From NCBI GenBank assembly GCA_963726795.1, contig CAVSDD010000008.1, positions 124,001 to 188,000 on the forward strand: a stretch of DNA of 64,000 nt, read 5' to 3'. The stretch is from Hyphomicrobium_A sp963726795. Lineage in GTDB: Bacteria > Pseudomonadota > Alphaproteobacteria > Rhizobiales > Hyphomicrobiaceae. A model generated the notes under the pieces. The model was not told the DNA's origin, made no database searches, and saw only the letters and a list, made by a program, of their open reading frames with translations. Of this stretch, positions 43,178-56,363 are shown one piece after another (the first letter of the stretch is position 1; each line of letters starts with the position of its first letter). The position numbers were made by a program, and so were the translations under genes.

Positions 43178-43259
43178 TGTCGGCTTCGAGTGCGAATTGG
43201 CGCGCGATCCGAACTCGATTTTGATCCGGCGGCTGCGGTCCTGGGAGCGAGCACAGCGA

Positions 43260-44618
43260 ATGCGCCGGCTAGCGACAGCGCTGATCCTGGCATGTCTGAC
43301 TTTGCTGTCGGCGGCCGCCTTCGCGGTTGTCTCGACGGTCGAGGTCTCCGCACAGGATGCAGGCCTCGGCGGCAGCTTCATCACCCCGTTTCCCGAGAAC
43401 GACATCTACCAGGTGCAGGTCGTCGGCGACTGGATGGGCGATGGTCTCGTCAACGGTCTCGTCGATGCCTTCGCGGCGAGCCCGGCCGGTATAGCGATTG
43501 CGCGCAAGCGCTACGATCTGCCGGGCCTCTACGGCCGCCGCGGCGATCTCGATCTCTTGGAAAAGACCTTCGCGACCGATCCGAGCCACGTCGCCGTCGT
43601 CATGACCGGCACCGAGGACCGCTACAACCTGGGTTGGAAGCGCAACGGCACCGGCGCCGCCAACGACGCGGCGCGCAACGACTACGTCGGGCGCGTCGAC
43701 CGGGCAATGAAGGCTCTGAAAAAGGGCGGGCGCGCGGTGTACTGGGTCGGTCTGCCGACCATGCGCCGCTTTCAAGACAACGAGCGCGCGCAGCTCCTGA
43801 ACGACGTCTTCCGCGAGCGCGCCTACCTCAACGGCGTGCGCTACATCGATACCTTCGCGAGCTTCATCGATCAGCAGGGCGGCTATAGCGACTACGGTCC
43901 CGACGTGACCGGCAAGGTCAGCCGCCTGCGCGATACCGATGGCGTGCATTTCACTGACACTGGCTATCGGATGCTCGGGCACTTCGTCGAGCGCGAGTTG
44001 CGCCGCGACATCGCGCAGGCGCGTCAGGAGCGCGCGGTCCCGCTCGCCGGCGACACCGCCGAGCAGGCACAGGTCAATCCCGATCGCGCCAAGCTCAAGG
44101 AGCAGAGCGCCAACAAGGACGGCGCCAAGGGCAAGCCGGCCGCCAAGGACGGCGTTGCAGCCCCGGCGGTCACGGCGTCGGGCGCGCACGAGCAGAAGGC
44201 TGAGTTGGGCAAGGTCGACGTGAAGATCTTAGGCCCGGACGGCACCGAGCAGGTGGTCACGGTCGACATCGTGCGCCCCGCGATCCCGGCCTCGATCGTC
44301 GAGCTCGTCACGCGCAAGCAAAGCGCCGATCAGGCGGCGCAGATGGGTGACGTGCTGGTCGATCAGATTCCCGGCGGGCTCACCGTGATGAGCTCGATCG
44401 TGCCGCCCCGCGGCAGCGACGGGCGCCGGCGCATGTCGCCGACGCAAACGCCGTCCTACCGCGTCTTTGAGCGCGGTGAGCGCCTTGTGCCCAAACCCGG
44501 CCGCGCCGACGACTTCACCTGGCCACGCCCGCCGGCGACGACGGCCGCATTACCGCAAGCGGCCGCCGATGCGGCCAGTGACGGCGGAGGCGACGGCGAC
44601 ACGACGCAACAGCGTTAG
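43260..44618 (+). CDS. DUF459 SGNH-hydrolase family protein
   Basis: A 452-residue secreted protein. The signal peptide is MRRLATALILACLTLLSAAA. The DUF459 domain (about 45-240) begins with the block VQVVGDWMGDGLVNGLVDAF, in which the usual GDS-like turn reads GDW. It continues with VAVVMTGTEDRYN and ends with the catalytic-type DTDGVHFTDTGYRML, carrying the Asp-x-x-His pair of SGNH hydrolases. The C-terminal 200 residues are Lys/Ala-rich and then Pro-rich, without a known fold. The substrate is unknown; related proteins are proposed to act on cell-surface polysaccharide acetyl groups. Confidence 0.78.
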   Translation: MRRLATALILACLTLLSAAAFAVVSTVEVSAQDAGLGGSFITPFPENDIYQVQVVGDWMGDGLVNGLVDAFAASPAGIAIARKRYDLPGLYGRRGDLDLLEKTFATDPSHVAVVMTGTEDRYNLGWKRNGTGAANDAARNDYVGRVDRAMKALKKGGRAVYWVGLPTMRRFQDNERAQLLNDVFRERAYLNGVRYIDTFASFIDQQGGYSDYGPDVTGKVSRLRDTDGVHFTDTGYRMLGHFVERELRRDIAQARQERAVPLAGDTAEQAQVNPDRAKLKEQSANKDGAKGKPAAKDGVAAPAVTASGAHEQKAELGKVDVKILGPDGTEQVVTVDIVRPAIPASIVELVTRKQSADQAAQMGDVLVDQIPGGLTVMSSIVPPRGSDGRRRMSPTQTPSYRVFERGERLVPKPGRADDFTWPRPPATTAALPQAAADAASDGGGDGDTTQQR

Positions 44619-44654
44619 ATTTGGAATTTGGTTGGTCAGTAAAGGAATATTGCC

Positions 44655-45167
44655 ATGCACCAGTTTTTGCTCCGCTCCATCGCGTTTCTTGGGCTTTCGC
44701 TGATCGCACTCGGATTTGCCGGACCCGCCAGTGCGGCGGATGCCGTGAAGACGATCGAGATCGTCAAGAACGCTGACGGCAAGTTCGTGTTTGCCGTCCC
44801 CAAGGCCAAGATCGAACCGGGTGAGACGATCAAGTGGGCGGCGAAGGACGCAGACGTGCCGCATCAGCTTGTGCCCGATACGGATCAGGATGGCTTCAAG
44901 GACACCGGTCCGTTCGACGCCAGCAAAGCTCCAAAGCAGCAGTTCAGCACCCCCGGCCTGATCAAGTATCACTGCGCGATCCATCCCAAGAGCATGAAGG
45001 GATCGATCCGGGTTACGGCCGCCGAGCCCGCCGTGCCGCCGGAGGCGGATACGGAAGATGCTCCCGACGCCAGCGCTCCTGCCAAGGAGGAGGCTGCGCC
45101 CAAGGAGGCTCCGGTCAAGAAGGCTCCCGCGAAGAAAGCTCCGCCGTCGTCGTACGACCCGTACTGA
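44655..45167 (+). CDS. Secreted cupredoxin (blue copper) protein
   Basis: A 170-residue periplasmic protein with a signal peptide (about 1-27, ASA-ADA). The type 1 copper site is visible: His in ADVPHQLVPD, then Cys, His and Met in YHCAIHPKSMKG. The order is that of amicyanin and pseudoazurin-like proteins. Copper would let it shuttle electrons. A 45-residue tail of Ala, Pro, Glu and Lys repeats (KKAPAKKAPP) follows the domain, as seen in other secreted proteins of this window. No partner dehydrogenase is nearby. Confidence 0.85.
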   Translation: MHQFLLRSIAFLGLSLIALGFAGPASAADAVKTIEIVKNADGKFVFAVPKAKIEPGETIKWAAKDADVPHQLVPDTDQDGFKDTGPFDASKAPKQQFSTPGLIKYHCAIHPKSMKGSIRVTAAEPAVPPEADTEDAPDASAPAKEEAAPKEAPVKKAPAKKAPPSSYDPY

Positions 45168-45256
45168 TCGGAGCAGGTTTCTGGTCGTTGCGCCGCGAAG
45201 GGGAGCAGGACCTCCCTTCGTGGCGCGTGCGTGACCGGCGACCAGGCTGAGGCGCG

Positions 45257-46702
45257 TCAGCGCGGCAGCGTCGACGTGCCCATCAGGAACTTGTCGATCG
45301 CGGCAGCGGCCTGGCGGCCTTCGCGGATCGCCCACACGACGAGCGATTGCCCGCGGCGGATGTCGCCGGCGGCGAACGCCTTCTCGCGGCCGGGCAGCTT
45401 GTAATCGCGCTCGTCCGCGTTGAGGCCCTTGAAGCGCCCGCGCGCAACGATCTCGAGACCCAGCTCCTTGACGAGACCGTCCTCGGCGGGGCCGGAAAAG
45501 CCCATGGCGAACAGCACCAGATCGGCGGGCAGCTCGGCGTCGGAGCCCGCAACCGGCTGCAGCTTCTGATCCACCTGCACGAAATGCAGTTTCTCGACCG
45601 TGCCGTTGGTGCCCGAGAAGCCGGTGGTTGAAACCGAGTACTCGACCTTGGCGCCTTCGGCCTGGCTCGACGATACGCGCAGCTTCAGCGGCCAGTTGGG
45701 CCAGGTCAGCTCCTTGTTCTCGCGCTCGGGCGGCATCGGCATGATCTCGAGCTGGGTGACCGACTTGGCGCCCTGGCGGAATGAGGTGCCGATGCAGTCG
45801 GAGCCGGTGTCGCCGCCGCCGATGACGATGACGTGCTTGTCCTTGGCCAGGATGTCCTTGTGGTCGGTGATGGCGGGGGGCACCTCGCCCGAGACGCGGC
45901 GGTTCTGCTGCGGCAAGAAATCCATGGCGTAGTGGATGCCGGCCAGGTCGCGCCCCGGCGAGCTTGCAAAGAAATCGAACGGGTGCTCGGAGCCGCCGGC
46001 GAGTAGGAGCGCGTCGTGCGTCGCCTCGAGCTCCTTGGCTGACACGGCCACGCCGACGTTGACGTTGCAATGGAAGGTGACGCCTTCGGCCTCCATCTGC
46101 TTCACGCGCCGCTCGACGATGCCCTTCTCCATCTTGAAGTCGGGAATGCCATAACGCAGCAGCCCGCCGGGCTTGGCGCTCTTCTCGTAGACGTGCACCT
46201 CATGGCCTGCGCGCGCGAGCTGCTGCGCCGCTGCCAGGCCGGCGGGGCCCGAGCCGACGATGGCGATGCGCTTGCCGGTTTTCGTCTCGGCCGGTTCCGG
46301 CGCGATCCAGCCTTCGTTGAAGGCGCGGTCGGCGATCGCGGCCTCGATGCCTTTGATCGTGACCGGCACGTCGTCGATGTTTAGCGTGCAGGCAGCCTCG
46401 CAGGGCGCCGGGCACACGCGCCCCGTCACCTCGGGGAAGTTGTTGGTCGAGTGCAGGTTTGACGCCGCGCGCTTCCAGTCGCCGTGATAGACGAGGTCGT
46501 TCCAGTCGGGGATCTGGTTATTGACCGGGCAGCCGGTGTGACAATAGGGAATGCCGCAATCCATGCAGCGCGCGGCCTGGACCTTGGTGTCGGCCTCGGC
46601 CTGCGGCAGCACGAACTCGCGCCAATGCTTCACGCGATCGGCGGCGGGCGCGTACTTGGGCGCCGCCCGCTCGAATTCCATAAAGCCCGTTATCTTGCCC
46701 AT
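45257..46702 (-). CDS. gltD: Glutamate synthase (NADPH) small subunit
   Basis: A 481-residue subunit that takes electrons from NADPH through FAD and iron-sulfur centres to GltB. The N-terminal cysteine-rich segment has CMDCGIPYCHTGCPV and RVCPAPCEAACTLN. The FAD motif is VGSGPAGLAAAQQLARAGH and the NADPH motif is VIGGGDTGSDCIGT. The last block, AGDIRRGQSLVVWAIREGRQ, is standard. It follows gltB on the same strand after 86 bases, forming a gltBD operon. Confidence 0.96.
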   Translation of the reverse strand: MGKITGFMEFERAAPKYAPAADRVKHWREFVLPQAEADTKVQAARCMDCGIPYCHTGCPVNNQIPDWNDLVYHGDWKRAASNLHSTNNFPEVTGRVCPAPCEAACTLNIDDVPVTIKGIEAAIADRAFNEGWIAPEPAETKTGKRIAIVGSGPAGLAAAQQLARAGHEVHVYEKSAKPGGLLRYGIPDFKMEKGIVERRVKQMEAEGVTFHCNVNVGVAVSAKELEATHDALLLAGGSEHPFDFFASSPGRDLAGIHYAMDFLPQQNRRVSGEVPPAITDHKDILAKDKHVIVIGGGDTGSDCIGTSFRQGAKSVTQLEIMPMPPERENKELTWPNWPLKLRVSSSQAEGAKVEYSVSTTGFSGTNGTVEKLHFVQVDQKLQPVAGSDAELPADLVLFAMGFSGPAEDGLVKELGLEIVARGRFKGLNADERDYKLPGREKAFAAGDIRRGQSLVVWAIREGRQAAAAIDKFLMGTSTLPR

Positions 46703-46788
46703 CTGCCGTTCCGTTGCGCCGTCGCGTGAAGGCGGCGTGCGCCATTGTCCCTAGTTCAAACCATCATTTCATGGAGAGCGGCTGCACT

Positions 46789-51513
<4,725 letters not shown>

Positions 51514-51714
51514 GGCGACCTCGTGCGGGCGCTTCTCGATCGGTTGTGACTTAGGTTTTTCGTCTGGCACTGGCGTTGGCCGAGCGCCTTCAGATCAGCC
51601 GGCCCCCGTCCTGAGATAAAGGACAGGAGTACTGACCTTTCACCCCGAGCTTCGCAGATTTCCCGGCCGCGCACAAGCGGCTGGCCCGGGCCTTGGGGTA
51701 TTTTCACAATGCGT

Positions 51715-51752
51715 AAAAAGGGCACCCGTCGCCGTGGTGGCGGGCGCCCTTT
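51715..51752 (-). terminator. Intrinsic terminator of hsp20
   Basis: On the minus strand a 12-bp stem (AAAGGGCGCCCG with CGGGTGCCCTTT, one wobble) encloses a 12-base loop and ends in TTTTT. It starts about 26 bases after the hsp20 stop and insulates it from gltB. Confidence 0.85.
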
Positions 51753-51778
51753 GGCCGGTTTGAGGAGAAGCGCTGCGC

Positions 51779-52231
51779 CTAGTTGAGGCCGGCGCCCTCG
51801 AGCCGCTTGGCGTTGCCTTCGGCGATCGCGATCGTGCGCGGCTTCATGCGCTCGGGCAGATTGCGCTGGAGGTCGATGTGCAGCAGGCCGTCGCGGAATT
51901 CCGCGCCCTTGACCTCGACGTAGTCAGCAAGCTGGAAGCGGCGCTCAAAGGAGCGCGCGGCTATGCCCCGGTGCAGAAACGTGCGCGACTTGTCGTCGGG
52001 CTTTTTCGCGCCGGCGACGACGAGCGACGTTTCCTTGACGTCGATCTGGAGCTCGTCCTTGGCGAAGCCGGCGACCGCCATGGTGATGCGGTACTCGTTA
52101 TCGCTCAAGCGCTCGATGTTGTAGGGCGGGTAGGCTTCGCCCTCCACGCCGCCGACGCTGTCCATGAGCTGGGCCAGCCGGTCGAAGCCGACGGTGGAAC
52201 GGTAGAGTGGAGCAAAATCGAACTGTGGCAT
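51779..52231 (-). CDS. Small heat-shock protein, Hsp20/alpha-crystallin family
   Basis: A 150-residue ATP-independent chaperone. The start MPQFDFAPLYRSTVGFDRLA is that of class A rhizobial Hsp20 (IbpA-like). The alpha-crystallin domain (about 35-130) runs from YPPYNIERLSDNEYRITMAV to GLLHIDLQRNLPE, and the C-terminus has the IAI-type motif (TIAIAEG). It holds unfolding proteins in the cytosol. Its leader carries a sigma32-like promoter and a ROSE-like thermometer, consistent with heat control at two levels. Confidence 0.93.
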   Translation of the reverse strand: MPQFDFAPLYRSTVGFDRLAQLMDSVGGVEGEAYPPYNIERLSDNEYRITMAVAGFAKDELQIDVKETSLVVAGAKKPDDKSRTFLHRGIAARSFERRFQLADYVEVKGAEFRDGLLHIDLQRNLPERMKPRTIAIAEGNAKRLEGAGLN

Positions 52232-52320
52232 GACATATCCTCCATAGAAGCGACATGCATTTGACCTGCCCTCGAAAGGGCCAGGCCGGTTTCAGCGCAC
52301 CCCGGTCGGGCGTGCGCAGC
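52232..52320 (-). promoter_or_regulatory. ROSE-like RNA thermometer in the hsp20 leader
   Basis: On the minus strand three hairpins lie in order. GCGCAC/GTGCGC is at 52295-52317. A GCCCT-TTCG-AGGGC stem with a CCT/AGG base is at 52265-52285. The third, at 52234-52257, has UCGCU facing the Shine-Dalgarno GGAGGAU. The U-Y-G-C-U to AGGA pairing next to the start is the signature of ROSE elements of rhizobial small heat-shock genes. Confidence 0.7.
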
Positions 52321-52325
52321 TCCTG

Positions 52326-52353
52326 ATTTAGGCGAGGATAAGTGCCGTTCAAG
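52326..52353 (-). promoter_or_regulatory. Sigma32 (RpoH)-type promoter of hsp20
   Basis: On the minus strand CTTGAA (52348-52353) and CCTAAAT (52326-52332) are separated by 15 bases. This resembles the RpoH consensus CTTGAA and CCCATNT. The start would fall near 52319, just at the first leader hairpin. Confidence 0.6.
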
Positions 52354-52553
52354 GGTCGGCCCGAGTGTGGCTTTGGAGCAAATGCGCCGGCTATCACGCA
52401 CGTGGTTCATCCCTGGCAACGCCGACATCCCCGGCGGACAAACCGCCATAGCTCCACGACATTCCGACATGCCTTCAGGTCCCGTTCATGTTGGCGGAGC
52501 GACCTTCGAGCGGCTTTTGGGGAGCCATCAAACCTTCGTTTTTGGAGTGTGCA

Positions 52554-53072
52554 ATGTCAGCGCCAGCTCGTTTCGCGGCGGCCTCCGCTGTCGCCGCGTC
52601 GTTCTTCTTCTTGAGCCTTCCAGCCGTTGCCGCCGACCTGTGGGAGCCCCCGCGGGGAGGTCAGGCGTATGAGGATTCCCGCTACGGCGACGTCTACGGC
52701 GAGGAGCGCGGGGAGGAATATTCCGAACGCTACTCTCGCGACGATTCACGTGACTTCGAGCCGCCCTATCGCCCGCGCGCTTCCGTGCGCGATGAGGGCT
52801 ACGACCCGCCTTACGATCCAGCTGGGCGCTTCGCGAATGGCTGCGTTCCGCGGCTTTTGGTGCGCGACCGCCTGCGCGAAGCGGGATGGAGCGACTTCCA
52901 CGATCTGCAGCCGCGCGGTGGCGTGGTCCTCGTCGAGGCGCGGCGTCCGTCAGGCCGCCCGTTCGAGCTGACCATCGACCGCTGCTCGGGGTCGATCGTC
53001 GAAGCCCGGCCGCTCACCGACGGGCGCTCCTATGCCTACGGCGCGCGGCGGTACTTCCCGCGTCCCTACTAG
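52554..53072 (+). CDS. Secreted protein of unknown function
   Basis: A 172-residue protein with a signal peptide (MSAPARFAAASAVAASFFFL, cleavage near AVAA). A tyrosine/glutamate/arginine-rich low-complexity stretch (about 38-88) is followed by a folded part (about 95-172). The folded part has FANGCVPRLLVRDRLREAGW, DLQPRGGVVLVEARRPSGRP and ELTIDRCSGSIVEARPL. The second part resembles the PepSY-like repeats of secreted proteins in this order, but I cannot name it with confidence. GGAG lies seven bases before the ATG. Confidence 0.6.
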   Translation: MSAPARFAAASAVAASFFFLSLPAVAADLWEPPRGGQAYEDSRYGDVYGEERGEEYSERYSRDDSRDFEPPYRPRASVRDEGYDPPYDPAGRFANGCVPRLLVRDRLREAGWSDFHDLQPRGGVVLVEARRPSGRPFELTIDRCSGSIVEARPLTDGRSYAYGARRYFPRPY

Positions 53073-53171
53073 AAGCTGGCCTAGCCACGACGTCAGAGGG
53101 TTCACTGTGGCGGCGCGCCGTTCATTTGTATAATGAGCGCAACAGAGTCGCGCCGCCGCAGAGGATCGCCG

Positions 53172-54131
53172 ATGAACCTGGTGACGCTTGCCAAGAACCC
53201 GGTTCCGAGCGGCGCAACCGTGGGGGCCTTCAAGGGCTACGACGGCGCCAAGCTGCGTTTCGCGCGCTGGGACGCGACGCGCATGCCCCGTCGCGGCACG
53301 GTCTGCCTGTTCGGCGGACGCACCGAATTCATCGAGAAATATTTCGAGGTCATCGCGGATTTGCGCCGGCGCGGTTTCGCCGTCGCGACGATGGATTGGC
53401 GCGGGCAGGGCGGCTCGCAACGCATGCTGTCGAACCCGCGCAAGGGCTACGTGCGCGGTTTCTGGGAGTACGACCGCGACCTCATCCGCTTCATGAAGGA
53501 TATCGTGCTCCCCGATTGCCCGCCGCCGTTCATCGGCCTCGCGCATTCCATGGGCGGCAACGTGCTGCTGCGCAACGCGACCATGCCGGGGCTGTGGTTT
53601 GAGCGCATTATTCTCACGGCGCCGCTGATCGACATCCACGAGAGCATTCTTGGCGGGAGGCCCTCTCAGGCCAGAGTTTACGCCGAATTGGGCTGTGCGC
53701 TGGGCTTGGGCCGCTCGTATGTGCTGGGCGGCTCGGATAAGACGGAAGCAAACCAGCCGTTCGAAGACAATGCGCTGACATCCGATTTCGAGCGCTGGTC
53801 GCGCACCAAGGCCGTGCTCGATGTTTCCCCCGCGCTGGGACTCGGCTGGCCGACGCTCGCCTGGCTGCGCGGCGCGCTGCGATCCTGCAAGCGCCTCTCC
53901 AATCCGACCTACCCCGCGCGCATCAATGTCCCGCTGCTGATGTTTGCCGCGAGCGCCGACACCGTCGTTTCTTCGGCGGCGATCGAGGCTTTCGCGGCGG
54001 AGGCGAAGGTCGCGTCCTGCATCATGATGCCGGGCTCGCGCCACGAGATCCTGCAGGAGACCGACAGCGTGCGCACGCGCTTCTGGGCTGCGTTCGACGC
54101 GTATCTGGGCGTCGACGTGAAGGTTGCGTGA
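53172..54131 (+). CDS. Alpha/beta hydrolase (serine aminopeptidase S33/lysophospholipase-like)
   Basis: A 319-residue hydrolase resembling monoacylglycerol lipases and PldB lysophospholipases. Visible are the lid-side segment VCLFGGRTEFIEKYFEVIAD, DWRGQGGSQR, the nucleophile elbow GLAHSMGGN, the late Asp in FAASADTVVSSAA and the His in GSRHEILQE. So the Ser-Asp-His triad is complete. No signal peptide. The ATG at 53172 has AGAGGA seven bases upstream and is preferred over one 39 bases earlier. The substrate is unknown. Confidence 0.82.
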   Translation: MNLVTLAKNPVPSGATVGAFKGYDGAKLRFARWDATRMPRRGTVCLFGGRTEFIEKYFEVIADLRRRGFAVATMDWRGQGGSQRMLSNPRKGYVRGFWEYDRDLIRFMKDIVLPDCPPPFIGLAHSMGGNVLLRNATMPGLWFERIILTAPLIDIHESILGGRPSQARVYAELGCALGLGRSYVLGGSDKTEANQPFEDNALTSDFERWSRTKAVLDVSPALGLGWPTLAWLRGALRSCKRLSNPTYPARINVPLLMFAASADTVVSSAAIEAFAAEAKVASCIMMPGSRHEILQETDSVRTRFWAAFDAYLGVDVKVA

Positions 54132-54146
54132 CCGGCGTGGGATGCA

Positions 54147-54947
54147 TCAGCGCGCGAGCGTCCGCAACACCTCATCGTGCAGGCGGCTATCTCCGGTGGC
54201 GACTATGCGCCCGCCCGCGGCCGCCGGGCCGCCATCCCACTCGGTGACGCGCCCCCCGGCGCGCTCGATGATGGGGATGAGCGCCACCACGTCATACGGT
54301 TTCAAGCCCGATTCCACGATGACGTCGACGAAGCCGGCCGCCAGCAGGCAGTAGGCGTAGCAATCGCCGCCGTAGCGGGTCATGCGCGCCTTGTCCCGCA
54401 GCCTGGCGAAGCCCTCGATCTCGCTGCCGTCGCCAAAAAGGTCTGGGTGGGTTGTCGACAGGACGGCATCAGCCAGTCGCGGGCACGCGCGCGTCTTCAG
54501 GCGGCGCGCCTTGCCGTCACCGACGCGCATGTGCGCGGAGGCCTTTTCGGACCAGAACCGCTCGCCGGTGAAGGGCTGGTTCATGAGCCCGAGCAGGGAT
54601 TGGGATCCGTCGAGCAGGCCGATGAGCGTGCCCCACATCGGCCAGCCCATGATGAAGGCGCGCGTGCCGTCGATGGGGTCGATGACCCAGCGGAAGCGCG
54701 CGTCCTCGCGCTCGCTGCCCATCTCCTCGCCGATCAAGCCGTGCTCGGGGAATCGCGCTTTGACCGCGCGGCGGATGGCGCGCTCGGCGCCCTGGTCGGC
54801 GGCGGTCACGGGATCGTAGCCGCCCTTGCCGGCCTTGTTGGAAACGGCGAGCGGGCGCCGGAATTGGGGGCGGATCACGTCGGCCGAGATGTCGGCCAGC
54901 TCATGCGCGAACGCCAGCAGCGCCGCAAAGCTTGGTGGTTTGCTCAT
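54147..54947 (-). CDS. hisN: Histidinol-phosphatase of the inositol monophosphatase family
   Basis: A 266-residue Mg-dependent phosphatase. The metal-site motifs are GLIGEEMGSE, WVIDPIDGTRAFIMGWPMWG and YGGDCYAYCLLAAGFVDVIV. The sequence fits the HisN branch that removes phosphate from L-histidinol phosphate in organisms without HisB-type phosphatase; inositol or other sugar phosphates remain possible substrates. It is transcribed away from the small RNA region. Confidence 0.82.
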   Translation of the reverse strand: MSKPPSFAALLAFAHELADISADVIRPQFRRPLAVSNKAGKGGYDPVTAADQGAERAIRRAVKARFPEHGLIGEEMGSEREDARFRWVIDPIDGTRAFIMGWPMWGTLIGLLDGSQSLLGLMNQPFTGERFWSEKASAHMRVGDGKARRLKTRACPRLADAVLSTTHPDLFGDGSEIEGFARLRDKARMTRYGGDCYAYCLLAAGFVDVIVESGLKPYDVVALIPIIERAGGRVTEWDGGPAAAGGRIVATGDSRLHDEVLRTLAR

Positions 54948-55068
54948 TTGGAGAGACTGTTGCTCGGTTTAGGCATCAGTTGCTCGACCGCCACATTTAA
55001 CTATCAAACAGGCCCGGAACAGCCCCGCAGGTTGCTGGAAACGGCGAAGCAGCTCATAGCTCGATTGT

Positions 55069-55158
55069 GCGGTGGCGTCGCTGATTCGATGGTCACCGTA
55101 GCCCACTTGGGCGTTTCCTCCCTAGACTTGGGCCGTTCGGGTTCGAACGGCCTTTTTT
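55069..55158 (+). ncRNA. Tandem small RNA, copy 1 (AbcR/alpha-r15-like)
   Basis: About 90 nt, ending in an intrinsic terminator: GGGCCGTTCG/CGAACGGCC then TTTTTT (55130-55158). A 5' hairpin (CGGTG/CACCG, with TCG/CGA inside) is followed by a GCCC/GGGC hairpin. Next comes the unpaired CU-rich segment GTTTCCTCCCTAGACTT, which is complementary to Shine-Dalgarno sequences. A TAGCTC box at 55057-55062 is in the -10 position. The start is estimated. The tandem arrangement and CCUCC motif resemble the AbcR RNAs of Hyphomicrobiales, which repress transporter mRNAs; this link is inference. Confidence 0.78.
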
Positions 55159-55224
55159 CGCGTCTAAGGGACTGGCCTGCATCGAGCTTTTCAACCGCGT
55201 ATACCAGCTCTGCAAAAATTGCAT

Positions 55225-55253
55225 TTGAAAATGCTGCAATGCACCCTTAGCTT
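55225..55253 (+). promoter_or_regulatory. Promoter of small RNA copy 2
   Basis: TTGAAA (55225-55230) and TAGCTT (55248-55253) are separated by 17 bases. Transcription would start near 55260, where the first hairpin of copy 2 begins. Confidence 0.55.
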
Positions 55254-55259
55254 GTGCAA

Positions 55260-55358
55260 TGCGACATCGCGAGCCTGGCTCGTGTTGTCGTAGCCCTCCT
55301 TGGGCGTTTCCTCCCTAGACTTGGGCCGTTCGTGACCCGAACGGCCCCTTTTCTTTTC
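55260..55358 (+). ncRNA. Tandem small RNA, copy 2 (AbcR/alpha-r15-like)
   Basis: About 99 nt, with its own promoter and terminator (GGGCCGTTCG/CGAACGGCCC then CTTTTCTTTT, 55323-55358). From 55289 it shares a nearly identical 43-44 base block with copy 1, including the CU-rich GTTTCCTCCCTAGACTT. The 5' hairpin differs in sequence (CGACA/TGTCG, with CGAG/CTCG inside) but sits at the same place as CGGTG/CACCG in copy 1. Paired positions therefore changed together, which supports a folded RNA. Targets and Hfq dependence are unknown. Confidence 0.8.
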
Positions 55359-55463
55359 TAGGGCCAGTTGTTCCAACTCGAAGCAAATTTGCCCGCGCTG
55401 CAACATGCAGACGCGCGCAGCCCTGCAAAAAAAGCTGGGCTAGATGAGCGCTGGGGCCATTGC

Positions 55464-56363
55464 CTATTCGGCCGCGGCGCGCCGTTCCAGCAGCGCACAC
55501 AGATCGTTGAAAAGCGGCCTCGCCAAGCTTTTTAGATCGGCTTGCAGTTTGCGGAAGCCCGCCGTGGGACGCAGCGTCGCCTCGTCGAGATAGAGACCCC
55601 GATTGATCTCGATTTGCACCGCGTGCACGTCGCGGACAGGCCGGCCGTAATTCTCGGTGATGTAGCCGCCGGCGTAGGGGCGGTTCATCTGCACCTCATA
55701 GCCGAGCCCAACGAGAAGGTCCTTCAGGAAGCGCGTGATCTTGCAATCGGCGGACGCCCCGAAACGATCGCCGAGCACGATGTCGGGCCGGGGTCCACCA
55801 GCCGGCGCCATCGATGCCGACGGCATCGAATGGCAGTCGATCAGAATCGCATATCCAAAGCGCGTGCGCGTCTTTTCGATCAGCTCGGCAAGAGCTGCAT
55901 GGAACGGGATATAGAGTTGCTCGACGCGCTCGAGCCCCGAGGCCAGAGGCAGCTTGTTGCGATAGATTTCTTCCCCGTCGGCAACGATGCGCGCGATGGT
56001 GCCAAGGCCGCCGGCGACGCGCACGGACTGGGAATTGGCGTAATCGGGTAGCGGCTCGGCAAACAGCTCGGGGTCGAGCTCATAGGGCTCGCGGTTGACG
56101 TCAAGGTAGGCGCGCGGAAAGCGCGCCGCGATCAGCGGGACGCCCTCGGCCGCCACCGGCTTGAACAGCTCGTCGACGAAACAGTCTTCCGACTTGCGCA
56201 AGGACAGCGGGCTCAATCGCGAGAGCTGCAGGAAGCTTTTGGGATAGACGCTGCCCGAATGAGGCGAGCACAGCACAAACGGCGCGGTCTGCGACGCGGG
56301 CTCGATTACCTCATGCGGCGGCAAAAGCTCTGGCGGAATCGCGTGAAGGTCGCGCGCGGGCAT
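55464..56363 (-). CDS. N-formylglutamate amidohydrolase family protein (copy 1)
   Basis: A 299-residue cytosolic protein of the HutG-like family, which hydrolyses N-formyl-L-glutamate. Motifs are FVLCSPHSGSVYPKSFLQLS, RAYLDVNREPYELDPELF, ILIDCHSMPSAS and PYAGGYITENYGRP followed by QIEINRGLYLDE. The first His, the DCHS and the Glu of EINR are likely zinc-site residues. No other histidine-degradation genes are nearby, so a hut role is unproven; in this order the gene often stands next to cpdR, as here, divergently. Confidence 0.85.
   Translation of the reverse strand: MPARDLHAIPPELLPPHEVIEPASQTAPFVLCSPHSGSVYPKSFLQLSRLSPLSLRKSEDCFVDELFKPVAAEGVPLIAARFPRAYLDVNREPYELDPELFAEPLPDYANSQSVRVAGGLGTIARIVADGEEIYRNKLPLASGLERVEQLYIPFHAALAELIEKTRTRFGYAILIDCHSMPSASMAPAGGPRPDIVLGDRFGASADCKITRFLKDLLVGLGYEVQMNRPYAGGYITENYGRPVRDVHAVQIEINRGLYLDEATLRPTAGFRKLQADLKSLARPLFNDLCALLERRAAAE

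Larger units (their letters stand above)
54948..55463. other. Intergenic region holding two tandem small RNA genes
   Basis: This 516-base stretch has no protein-coding frame of merit. Its content is the two plus-strand small RNA genes listed below and the upstream region of hisN. Confidence 0.75.
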
